From contig JAFEDI010000108.1 in NCBI GenBank assembly GCA_018241725.1, forward strand, positions 112,456 through 176,455: a stretch of DNA of 64,000 bases, written 5' to 3'. Each line of letters begins with the position of its first letter. Position 1 is the first letter of the stretch. Below the pieces are notes generated by a model that had not been told where the DNA came from, ran no database searches, and was given only the letters and a program-made list of their open reading frames with translations. This document shows positions 8,252 through 15,715 of this stretch, piece after piece. Source of the DNA: Pseudomonadota bacterium. GTDB lineage: Bacteria > Pseudomonadota > Gammaproteobacteria > Burkholderiales > Rhodocyclaceae. Both the position numbers and the translations under genes were made by a program.

Positions 8252-10204
8252 ATGAGCGTTTCTGCCAAATTAAGAATCCTCTCGGCCCTTGTGGCAGTGG
8301 CGCTGCTGGCGTTGGGCGGAATTCTCGTTGGCGCATTTCGCGAGTTCAATTTCGCCAAGAGCAATGCGGCGCTGGCCAATACGATCAGCGACAATTATTT
8401 CCAGCGCGCCGCATTTCGGGACCAGTATTTCCTGTTCCGCGAAGGTCGCCTGCGGGCCGCATGGGAGAAGAGGAAACGGATCGCCGATGAATTGCTGTCG
8501 GAAGCCGCCGACAGGTTCACGCAGGACAAGGAAAAGCGGCTTATGGAGCAGCTGCGCAGGAACGCGGACGATGCAACGCAGTTGTTCCAGCGAATCGTGC
8601 AGAACACGGAGGCCATGAAAGCGCCGGGCGCCAACAAGCTCATCCTCGATGAGCTCGACAGGCGGCTGTACAGCCAACTGCTGATGAAGGCCAACGGTCA
8701 GCAGAATGCAGCGCTGGCCCTGCAGAACGCGACTGACGAGCGCGTCGAGGCAACCTACCGACGCTTGTCCATCACAGTGATCCTGTTTGCCTTCACGCTC
8801 GGCATCGGCTCCATCCTGATCACCCTTTATCTGAGCAAACTATTGCGGAACCGCCTGCTGCCCTTGCACGCCGGCGCGCAGAAGATCGCCGAAGGGAATC
8901 TGGAATACCGGATCGAGGATGGCGGCAGCGATGAATTTTCCGATCTGGCCCGGTCGTTCAACGGCATGGCCATCAAGATCGGGGCGATGCAACTGGACCT
9001 CGCCAACCGCGCCGAAGCGGCCGAGGCCGCCAATCGTTCCAAGAGCGCCTTTCTCGCCAACATGAGTCATGAGCTGCGGACCCCCATGAACGGCATCATG
9101 GGCATGATCGAGCTTGCGACGCACCGCGCCACCGATCCGAAGCAGCTCGACTGGCTCAACAACAGCAAGGCGTCGGCCAGACATCTGCTGTCGATCATCA
9201 ATGACATTCTCGACTTCTCGAAGATCGAGGCCGGCAAGCTCGAGCTGTCGGAAGAGGAACTGGATGTCCGCGTCCTGCCCTTCAATGTGTGCTCCATGGT
9301 CGCCGAGGCGGCCAACGCGAAAGGACTCCAACTCAAGACCGAGGTTGAGAGCCTGCCGCCGCGATTGCTGGGGGATTCGACTCGCCTGACTCAGGCGCTG
9401 CTCAACCTCGTCGGCAATGCCATCAAGTTCACCAGGACGGGCTCCGTCACCGTGCGCACCGTCCAGGAACACGAGGACGACGACAGCATCGTGCTCCGTT
9501 TCGAAGTCATCGATACGGGTATCGGCATCTCCCGGGAGACGATGAGCCGATTGTTTACTCCGTTCGAGCAGGCTGACGCATCCACCGTCCGCAGTTTTGG
9601 CGGCACGGGCCTTGGCCTGGCGATCACCCGGCGGCTGGCCCAACTGATGGGCGGAGACGCCGGCGTGGAGAGCGTTGTGGGTGAAGGCAGCACCTTCTGG
9701 CTTACCGTGCGCCTGCGGAAGACGGACGGCGACAGCCCCACATCCGTAGCGACTTCGGAGGCTGCGATGGCCGAGCAGTTGCGGGAGCTCCATGCCGGCA
9801 CGCGGATATTGGTGGTCGAGGATAACGAAGTGAACCAGATGGTCGCCCAGGCGATGCTCGAAGAGATCGGCCTGGTGTGCGACTTTGCTGAAGATGGAGA
9901 GGTTGCCGTGGCGAAGATTCGGGATGCCCCGCCGGGGACATACGCCCTGGCCCTGATGGACATGCAGATGCCCAGGATGGATGGGGTCACGGCGACAAAG
10001 GTCATCCGCCAGCTCGAAAGCGGCAGGAAGATCCCCATCGTCGCCATGACTGCCAATGCATTCAGTGATGATGAGGCTCGGTGCATGGCCGCCGGAATGA
10101 ATGATTTCGTATCGAAGCCCGTAGCCCCGGACAAGCTCTACGGCGCGCTGTTGAAATGGCTGGCGGTAGTTCCCAGCTGCCGGAGAGCCGGGTCTATCCG
10201 GTGA
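8252..10204 (+). CDS. Hybrid sensor histidine kinase paired with binding protein
   Basis: A 650-residue kinase. TM1 lies at about residues 8-30. A helical periplasmic sensor (about 35-170) looks like a four-helix bundle, followed by TM2 at about 172-195 and HAMP at about 197-250. HisKA follows with His273 (ANMSHELRTPMNGIMG), then HATPase_c with VGNAIKFT, DTGIGIS and GGTGLGLAI. The receiver at about 515-640 has phospho-acceptor Asp570 (LMDMQMPRMDG). There is no Hpt domain. It is co-transcribed with the upstream binding protein. The last residues (about VPSCRRAGSIR) are read out of frame through a remnant of the dapB-like gene 3' end, so the original C-terminus was probably replaced. Confidence 0.9.
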   Translation: MSVSAKLRILSALVAVALLALGGILVGAFREFNFAKSNAALANTISDNYFQRAAFRDQYFLFREGRLRAAWEKRKRIADELLSEAADRFTQDKEKRLMEQLRRNADDATQLFQRIVQNTEAMKAPGANKLILDELDRRLYSQLLMKANGQQNAALALQNATDERVEATYRRLSITVILFAFTLGIGSILITLYLSKLLRNRLLPLHAGAQKIAEGNLEYRIEDGGSDEFSDLARSFNGMAIKIGAMQLDLANRAEAAEAANRSKSAFLANMSHELRTPMNGIMGMIELATHRATDPKQLDWLNNSKASARHLLSIINDILDFSKIEAGKLELSEEELDVRVLPFNVCSMVAEAANAKGLQLKTEVESLPPRLLGDSTRLTQALLNLVGNAIKFTRTGSVTVRTVQEHEDDDSIVLRFEVIDTGIGISRETMSRLFTPFEQADASTVRSFGGTGLGLAITRRLAQLMGGDAGVESVVGEGSTFWLTVRLRKTDGDSPTSVATSEAAMAEQLRELHAGTRILVVEDNEVNQMVAQAMLEEIGLVCDFAEDGEVAVAKIRDAPPGTYALALMDMQMPRMDGVTATKVIRQLESGRKIPIVAMTANAFSDDEARCMAAGMNDFVSKPVAPDKLYGALLKWLAVVPSCRRAGSIR

Positions 10205-10227
10205 AGGCGTTCATCCCGAAAGGCTGA
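10174..10227 (+). pseudogene. Remnant of a dapB-like gene 3' end
   Basis: Read in the frame starting at 10174, the sequence encodes ESRVYPVKAFIPKG and a stop. This mirrors the last residues ENRVYPVMEFITKGWL of the dapB-like gene that ends at 6985. Over 44 aligned bases I count 37 identical. The frame differs from that of the kinase gene, whose final codons run through it. The intact gene and the remnant therefore flank the binding protein-kinase pair as short direct repeats. Confidence 0.75.
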
Positions 10228-10258
10228 TTGTGAGTGCAGCCCTGCCTGCCCCGCAGAG

Positions 10259-10298
10259 CCGGCTGGATCACGGGCCCGGAGTCCCGCGACCCAGCCGG
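10259..10298. terminator. Hairpin between convergent kinase and DUF1329 genes
   Basis: CCGGCTGG (10259-10266) pairs with CCAGCCGG (10291-10298), with a nested CGGG/CCCG stem inside. It lies between the 3' ends of convergent genes. There is no strong T tract on either side, so it is terminator-like rather than proven. Confidence 0.4.
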
Positions 10299-10315
10299 AG
10301 AAGGCTCAATACGCG

Positions 10316-11671
10316 TTATCGATCGGCATCCGCAGCAGCGGCATCGCCGGTAAAGAAGGACTCATTCTTGCGGGACACCACCTTGTAGGTTTCGTCCTGG
10401 AACAGCCCCTGCACCGTGCTCATCGTCCCAGCCTGGAGGTTGTAGATGGTCACCGGCTTGGCCAGCACCGCCGGCACTGCAGGCACGAAGAAGGTGGGAA
10501 CGACAGAGGTCCGCCACAGCTTGCCCTCCGAGTCATAGCCGTCCATCAGCACCAGCAGCCAGGTATCCTCGTCGAAGTAGTACTTGCGCTTGGGTACCGC
10601 GTGGCGCTTGCCGGAGACGACGGTGGCTTCCACTTCCCAGACGCGGTGCAGCTCCCACCGGAGCTTGTTCGAGTTCAGATGGAATTTGTCGAAGGCTTCG
10701 GATTCCTTTGCCGTGACGAGTTCGTTGTTGTTGTACGGGATATACATCTCCCGCTTGCCTACGAGCTTCCACTCGAAACGGTCCGGGTGCCCCATGAAAC
10801 CCATGACCTCGTCGAAGTAATTGGCACCCGACGAGACGAAGTCCGGCGTGTCGTAGGCCACTGTAGGCGCCCGGCGGACGCGGCGTTGCCCGACGAGATA
10901 CTGCCAGGCCTGTCGCGGGAGCTTGGCGTTGATGCTGTCGCGCAGAACCAGGGATTCACCCGCCTTGAACGGGGGCGCGGTGGTGTTGAAGCGCTGCAGG
11001 AAATACTCCCCTGTCCAGTTCTTTGCCGAGCCATCCTTGTAGTAATAGGGATGCTGGAAGAAGTTGTCGGTGCGCGTGGCCATCGTCCGCGCACCGTTCG
11101 AGGTCCCGACGATGTTCTTTGAGCCGAATTCGACAGACTCGGGCTCGATGCGGAGGATGTAGTTCCAGATCACCTCGATACCGGTCTTGGGAATCGGAAA
11201 CGGAATGCCGCCGAAGCAGCCTTCCACCGACATCCCGGCGTCTATCGTCTTGCAGCCGGTGGCGTTCCTGGCCGTTCCATCGTAAACGTACTGCGGCGCG
11301 ACGGCCGTCCGGTGGGTGGGGAAGACATTGACGTGATAACTGTCCGGGTATTTCTTCAGCAGCGCCATGGTGCCTTCGGAAAGCTTGCCCGCGTATTGAG
11401 CCATGTTCGATGCAGAGATCTGTACAGCGGGCTTTTCTCCCGGAAACAGATTGACCGGAATGTCGCCGACCCGGGGGCCACTGACCTTGCTGCTCCCGCC
11501 GCCGCTCCAGGCAGGGATGCTGCCGTCCTTGTTGCCGGCCTTCTCGCCACCAAGGGGCGTCAGCACCGTCTTGAGCTGGGACGCCTCGTCCGCCGAAACG
11601 GAGGCTACGGCTAGCTGAAACTGGAACAGCGTGCTGGCTGCGGCCAGGCAGATCATTGTTTTGCTCTTCAT
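10316..11671 (-). CDS. DUF1329 outer-membrane-lipoprotein-sorting-like protein
   Basis: A 451-residue exported protein with a signal peptide (cleavage near AVASVSA). The DUF1329 fold resembles LolA/LolB-like lipid carriers. Recognisable stretches include LGGEKAGNKDGSIPAW near the N-terminus, KYYFDEDTWLLVLMDGYDSEG, and a Tyr-rich middle. DUF1329 genes are typically found next to DUF1302 genes, as here (30 bases downstream of one), in gene clusters for hydrophobic or aromatic substrate use. The pair may move a ligand across the outer envelope, an inference from synteny. It is the last gene of the divergent sigma-54-controlled operon. Confidence 0.9.
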   Translation of the reverse strand: MKSKTMICLAAASTLFQFQLAVASVSADEASQLKTVLTPLGGEKAGNKDGSIPAWSGGGSSKVSGPRVGDIPVNLFPGEKPAVQISASNMAQYAGKLSEGTMALLKKYPDSYHVNVFPTHRTAVAPQYVYDGTARNATGCKTIDAGMSVEGCFGGIPFPIPKTGIEVIWNYILRIEPESVEFGSKNIVGTSNGARTMATRTDNFFQHPYYYKDGSAKNWTGEYFLQRFNTTAPPFKAGESLVLRDSINAKLPRQAWQYLVGQRRVRRAPTVAYDTPDFVSSGANYFDEVMGFMGHPDRFEWKLVGKREMYIPYNNNELVTAKESEAFDKFHLNSNKLRWELHRVWEVEATVVSGKRHAVPKRKYYFDEDTWLLVLMDGYDSEGKLWRTSVVPTFFVPAVPAVLAKPVTIYNLQAGTMSTVQGLFQDETYKVVSRKNESFFTGDAAAADADR

Positions 11672-11701
11672 GTTGGGATTCCTATTTTGGCGGGGATGGG
11701 A

Positions 11702-13345
11702 TCAGAAGCTGCGCTGAACCGACAGCGACACGAAATCGCGGTCACCATGGAAGTTCTGATAGGAGTTGAGGCCGGTCGCCGTGGCGACGGACCCCGCGGA
11801 GCCCACGTAATGGGTGTAGTTGAGCCCCAATTGCCAGGCCTTCTGGTACACCGCCTTGGCGCCGACGCTCACGCTGCCGCCATGCTCTGCCGGGAACAGC
11901 ACGCCGTTGACCGACGAACGCCCCCACAGGCCATAACTCGCGCCAACCGGCAATTGCAGATCCGTCTCAGGCAAGACCTGGAAATACTCCGGCGTGAATA
12001 CGAACTGCAGCGCCCCCGCATCCCGTGTCGCATTGGGGTCGAGTGCCTCGGGGTTGTCGGTGACACGCAGCCGACGATTGAAGGCGAACTCGCCGATAAA
12101 GGACGCGCCGTCCCACAAGGCATTGGCACCCAGCACACTGATTGCCGACAGATTCAGATGCAGTGTGTCGCCTTTCGGGAAACGGGCATTCCGGTCGCCA
12201 TCTGCAGCGGGATCGTTGATCGGAAAGACAAAGCTGCCCGCTGCAACCAGCGGCATGTTGGTCCGGTACGACATTTCCCCCGCCACATTGGTCTCGCCGA
12301 CGAGGGTGCTGAAGCTCCCGCCCACCGTACGGATGTTGCGCCCATAGACCATGACGTAATCCTGCGGCACGACGCCGCCGGCCCCGGCATTGAAGCGGGC
12401 ATAGAACTGGGGCAGCTTCTCGTGGAAAGTCGCCGCGTAAAGCCCGAACTCGCTGTCGCCGGCCTTGAAGCGAAGCTGCATGCCGCCCTGCCCCGAATTG
12501 CCGGGCTCGATGTCCTTGCCGCGCCTGGCTGGCCCGTAGGGGGTGTAGAGGATTTCTCCGCCGTCATCCACGAAGTCGGCAAAGCTGAAATAGCTGCCTG
12601 CCGCCGGCAGCCGGGACTTGCGCCATTCGGGCTGGACGTAGGCGCCAAAGATCACGTCGGGCGTGATCTGGAGCTGCACTGAGACCTGGCCGACGGGCCG
12701 GGCCACCTCCTTGAACTGGGAGTTCGGCACGGACAGCGCACGAGCGAGATCCAGCGGCGTCTGGGCACCGGCGATGCCGTTGTTGCCGAAGAAAAGGCTC
12801 TCCCCATAAAGCTGTGTGAAACGCCCGGCCTTGACGTTGAGGTTCATCTCCCCCAGCGATTTCTTCGTATAGACGAAGGCGTCCAGCAGTTCGGCGTTGC
12901 GTCCCTGGGCAATGCGGGTGTGCTTGTTGAATTCGTCGTAGGGCCCGGTCTGGTTCAGGCCGGGAGCATCGGCGGCGCTACGGTCGTTGTGGTGTTGATA
13001 GACATCGTCGTACCACCCCGCCGCGCTGATCCGGAAACCGCTGTCGCGCTTATAGCGCACCCCCAGTTCGGAGAGGATATCGACCCGGTTCGAGATGAGC
13101 CCCCGCCCGAAATTGCGGTCACCGTCATTCGTATTGACCTGCGGCGTCAATCCGGCGGTACCCGCCGGCGCAACGCTCGAATTGACGCTGCGCACGCGCC
13201 AGGCCGTGCTGTATTTGAATGTGTTGTCCCAGGAAATGGCGAGGTCCGGGGAGTCCGTTTCCATATTGAAGGACAATGCCGGAGCGGACAGGGCCATGCC
13301 CGCGGAGGCACAGGCGACCGCCCTTGCCATGAGCTTCATTCGCAT
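11702..13345 (-). CDS. DUF1302 outer-membrane beta-barrel protein
   Basis: A 547-residue protein with a signal peptide and a mature sequence of alternating amphipathic strands ending in an aromatic residue (FVSLSVQRSF), as expected for an outer-membrane barrel. The mature N-terminus (FNMETDSPDLAISWDNTFKYS) is the DUF1302 signature region. ATG 13345 is preferred over the GTG at 13351 because GGGGAAGG then sits at the right distance. It lies between a VanA-like oxygenase gene and a DUF1329 gene in one operon. A role as a channel or lipid-type substrate importer for the oxygenase's substrate is likely but inferred. Confidence 0.9.
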   Translation of the reverse strand: MRMKLMARAVACASAGMALSAPALSFNMETDSPDLAISWDNTFKYSTAWRVRSVNSSVAPAGTAGLTPQVNTNDGDRNFGRGLISNRVDILSELGVRYKRDSGFRISAAGWYDDVYQHHNDRSAADAPGLNQTGPYDEFNKHTRIAQGRNAELLDAFVYTKKSLGEMNLNVKAGRFTQLYGESLFFGNNGIAGAQTPLDLARALSVPNSQFKEVARPVGQVSVQLQITPDVIFGAYVQPEWRKSRLPAAGSYFSFADFVDDGGEILYTPYGPARRGKDIEPGNSGQGGMQLRFKAGDSEFGLYAATFHEKLPQFYARFNAGAGGVVPQDYVMVYGRNIRTVGGSFSTLVGETNVAGEMSYRTNMPLVAAGSFVFPINDPAADGDRNARFPKGDTLHLNLSAISVLGANALWDGASFIGEFAFNRRLRVTDNPEALDPNATRDAGALQFVFTPEYFQVLPETDLQLPVGASYGLWGRSSVNGVLFPAEHGGSVSVGAKAVYQKAWQLGLNYTHYVGSAGSVATATGLNSYQNFHGDRDFVSLSVQRSF

Positions 13346-13360
13346 GATCACCTTCCCCGT

Positions 13361-14455
13361 TCAGGCGTGCTCAAGGGCTTGGGAGCTGGACGCGCGCCCT
13401 TCGAGAGACGCGACCTCATCGGCGATCACGCTGCGCAAGATCCGGCGGGCCCGTACCGCCCCCACGTCGCTGGTGAGCAGAACCGGGTTCAGGCTCATCA
13501 GGTCGGCGTTGCCGATCGCCACGTACTGCGCATCGACATAGGGGCCGTCCTCGTCCACGAAGGCGTCGTGCATGCCCTTGACCTTGGCTGCGTTGTACTC
13601 GGCATCCTCGACGAGGTGATTTCTGCGGGTCGCGAAGAAGTAATGGGTCGTGCCGTCCGTTTCCGGCGTCGTGGTGTGCAGGTCGTACTGCCCGACGCAA
13701 TGCTCGAGATCCAGGGCGCCGTCGTCCTGGGTGGCGCCGATCTGCAACTGGACCGTGGACGGCGCCATGAATATCACTTCGACGAAGTGCCGAGCTTCGG
13801 CCATAGGCTCCGGCAGGAACTGGTTCAGGATGAAGATCGGCGGGGTCTGCTTCCATTCCCAGCGGGTGGAAACCGTGCTGTTCGTCTCCCTGATCTGCGG
13901 CACCTGGGGCGTAAGCTGCCCGCGGGTCGAAATGATCTCCCCATGCAGGTGATCGACGTGGCTGAGATCCATCACGTTGTCCGTGATCAACTCGTAATAC
14001 GTCTTCCGGTGCATGTAGGTGTAGCCCACACCGTTGGGATGCCCTTCGGTCAGCGGGCCGACGTCCGGCAGTTTCGATTCGTCGGCGGGCTCGTCGCCCA
14101 TCCAGATCCAGATGAAGCCGTAGCGCTCGCTCAGCGGAAAGGTGCGGACACGTGCTGCGCGGGGGATATGGCCGTTGCCATGGGGGTTGCGATTGCAGGC
14201 ACCGCTGCAATCGAACTTCAGGCCGTGGTACTTGCAGACCACGTCATCACCGCTGCGCACCCCCATGCTGAGCGGCACGAAGCGGTGGGGGCAGCGATCC
14301 AGCAGCGCCACCGGGCTTCCGCCCTGCGTGCGGTAGATCAGCACAGGCGTATTCAGGAGCTTGCGGGCAAACAGGTCCTCCGCACCCACCTCCGATGACA
14401 GGGCTGCGACGTACCACGCGTTCTTGAGATACGTGACGCTTCGTGTTGTCTCCAT
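13361..14455 (-). CDS. VanA-like Rieske aromatic oxygenase, oxygenase component
   Basis: A 364-residue single-component-type oxygenase of the vanillate O-demethylase/PobA-type Rieske group. The N-terminal Rieske centre is CPH (RCPHRFVPLSMG) with CKYHGLKF. The mononuclear iron site is in DNVMDLSHVDHLH, with the D/H/H ligand spacing of the family. The substrate may be a methoxylated or hydroxylated aromatic acid; the sequence does not decide it. GGAG six to eight bases before ATG 14455 supports the start. Its electron donor is the next gene upstream in transcription (VanB-like, 14523-15491). Confidence 0.9.
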   Translation of the reverse strand: METTRSVTYLKNAWYVAALSSEVGAEDLFARKLLNTPVLIYRTQGGSPVALLDRCPHRFVPLSMGVRSGDDVVCKYHGLKFDCSGACNRNPHGNGHIPRAARVRTFPLSERYGFIWIWMGDEPADESKLPDVGPLTEGHPNGVGYTYMHRKTYYELITDNVMDLSHVDHLHGEIISTRGQLTPQVPQIRETNSTVSTRWEWKQTPPIFILNQFLPEPMAEARHFVEVIFMAPSTVQLQIGATQDDGALDLEHCVGQYDLHTTTPETDGTTHYFFATRRNHLVEDAEYNAAKVKGMHDAFVDEDGPYVDAQYVAIGNADLMSLNPVLLTSDVGAVRARRILRSVIADEVASLEGRASSSQALEHA

Positions 14456-14522
14456 TTTTTTCTCCAGGTGTGAATCCCGGGCGACCGCCCGGTAATGAGA
14501 TGTGGCGATACTGCTGCCACGT

Positions 14523-15491
14523 TTACAAATCGATGAGCAGGCTCGGCGTGCGCGCGCGTGAGCAGCACGGGGTGAAGCAGCGGTTGGCATCCCGTTCGGC
14601 CGCACTGAGGAAGACGTCCCGATGCTCCGGAACGCCTTCCAGAACCGGCAGGACGCAGGAGCCGCAAATGCCCTGCTCGCAGGACAAGGGCACATCGACG
14701 CCGTGATCGAGCAGCGCCTGCGCGGCCGTCGTCTGCGCACCGACACGGACGGTGATGCCGCGACGGGCCAGGACGAGTTCGAACTCGCCGCTGTCCGTCA
14801 CCGGCGCGGCGGACACCGAGAAATGTTCGAAATGTATCCGGGCATCGCCCCAGCCCGCCTGACCGGCCGCATCGCGGACGTGGCGAATGAAGCCCTCCGG
14901 GCCGCAGACATATAGATGTGCCCCGCCGTCACGCCCGGAGAGAATCTGCCGGGCGTCGAAGCGGACTTGATCGGGCTGGCTGTCGTAATAGCAGCGGACC
15001 CGTCCTGACCAGGGGGACTGCGCCAGGAAGTCCCGGTACGCGGCGCGCTCAGGGCTGCGGGCGCAGTAGTGGAGCTCGAAGTCGTGGCCTTGACGGTGCA
15101 ACTCCTCGGCCATCGCCAGGATCGGGGTAATGCCGATACCACCCGCAAACAGGATCGAAACAGGCGCGGACACCAGCGGAAACAGATTGCGCGGGTGGCT
15201 GATGCCCAGCGTATCGCCGGGCTTGATGTCCCGGTGCGCACACGCCGATCCGCCCCGCCCTGCCGGATCGCGAAGAATGGCCACTTCATAGCTGCCGGAG
15301 CCGGCATCGGCCCTGCATAAGGAATATTGACGGACCATGCCGTTGGGCAGCGTGATGTCGATGTGCGCCCCCGCCGAGTAGGAAGGCAGCGGCCCGCCAT
15401 CGACGGGTGCCAGGACAAGACTCAGAACATCAACTGCGGCTTCGCGCGTTTCGAGCACGCGCACTGCAAGCATGGGTTGAGGACTCAACAC
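14523..15491 (-). CDS. VanB-like reductase (FMN/NAD/2Fe-2S, PDR type)
   Basis: A 322-residue oxidoreductase of the phthalate dioxygenase reductase/VanB class. A flavin-binding barrel with RQYSLCRA comes first, then an NAD-binding domain (FAGGIGITPILAMAEEL, CGPEGFIRHV). A plant-type ferredoxin domain ends the protein, with ligands CEQGICGSC and a later Cys near SAAERDANRCF. It passes electrons from NAD(P)H to the Rieske oxygenase encoded next. The start is GTG at 15491, with AAAGGAG nine bases upstream. It is the first gene of the operon behind the sigma-54 promoter at 15552-15567. Confidence 0.9.
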   Translation of the reverse strand: MLSPQPMLAVRVLETREAAVDVLSLVLAPVDGGPLPSYSAGAHIDITLPNGMVRQYSLCRADAGSGSYEVAILRDPAGRGGSACAHRDIKPGDTLGISHPRNLFPLVSAPVSILFAGGIGITPILAMAEELHRQGHDFELHYCARSPERAAYRDFLAQSPWSGRVRCYYDSQPDQVRFDARQILSGRDGGAHLYVCGPEGFIRHVRDAAGQAGWGDARIHFEHFSVSAAPVTDSGEFELVLARRGITVRVGAQTTAAQALLDHGVDVPLSCEQGICGSCVLPVLEGVPEHRDVFLSAAERDANRCFTPCCSRARTPSLLIDL

Positions 15492-15551
15492 AGCCGGGGT
15501 CTCCTTTGGGATGAAAGTACGTGGGCCACTTCGGGCTCTTGCCTCTCACTT

Positions 15552-15567
15552 CGCAAACCCCATGCCA
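15552..15567 (-). promoter_or_regulatory. Sigma-54 promoter of the VanB/VanA/DUF1302/DUF1329 operon
   Basis: On the minus strand the sequence TGGCATGGGGTTTGC (15567 to 15553) fits the -24/-12 consensus, with GG and GC separated by exactly ten bases. It lies about 60 bases upstream of the GTG start at 15491. A XylR-type sigma-54 activator gene is divergent from it. Confidence 0.8.
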
Positions 15568-15671
15568 CAGCATGAAAATCACTTCAGCTTATTGATTAAT
15601 AAATATTTTTACTTTTATGTCGATGCGGCGCTAAAATTTAATTTGCTGAAAACAAAAATATCTAATTTCGT

Positions 15672-15692
15672 AAAACAGAAATTACCTGTTTT
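15672..15692. promoter_or_regulatory. Inverted repeat, candidate activator site
   Basis: AAAACAG (15672-15678) and CTGTTTT (15686-15692) are perfect arms around a 7-base spacer. The site is about 120 bases upstream of the sigma-54 promoter and just before the activator gene. It is therefore placed to serve as an upstream activating sequence and perhaps for autoregulation. Confidence 0.5.
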
Positions 15693-15715
15693 CGGAATAT
15701 CGGAGACTCCGCTAC

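Noticed and set aside
11687-14398. Two long plus-strand frames over DUF1302 and the Rieske oxygenase
   Set aside because: Both are antisense shadows of recognisable genes and lack ribosome-binding sites.
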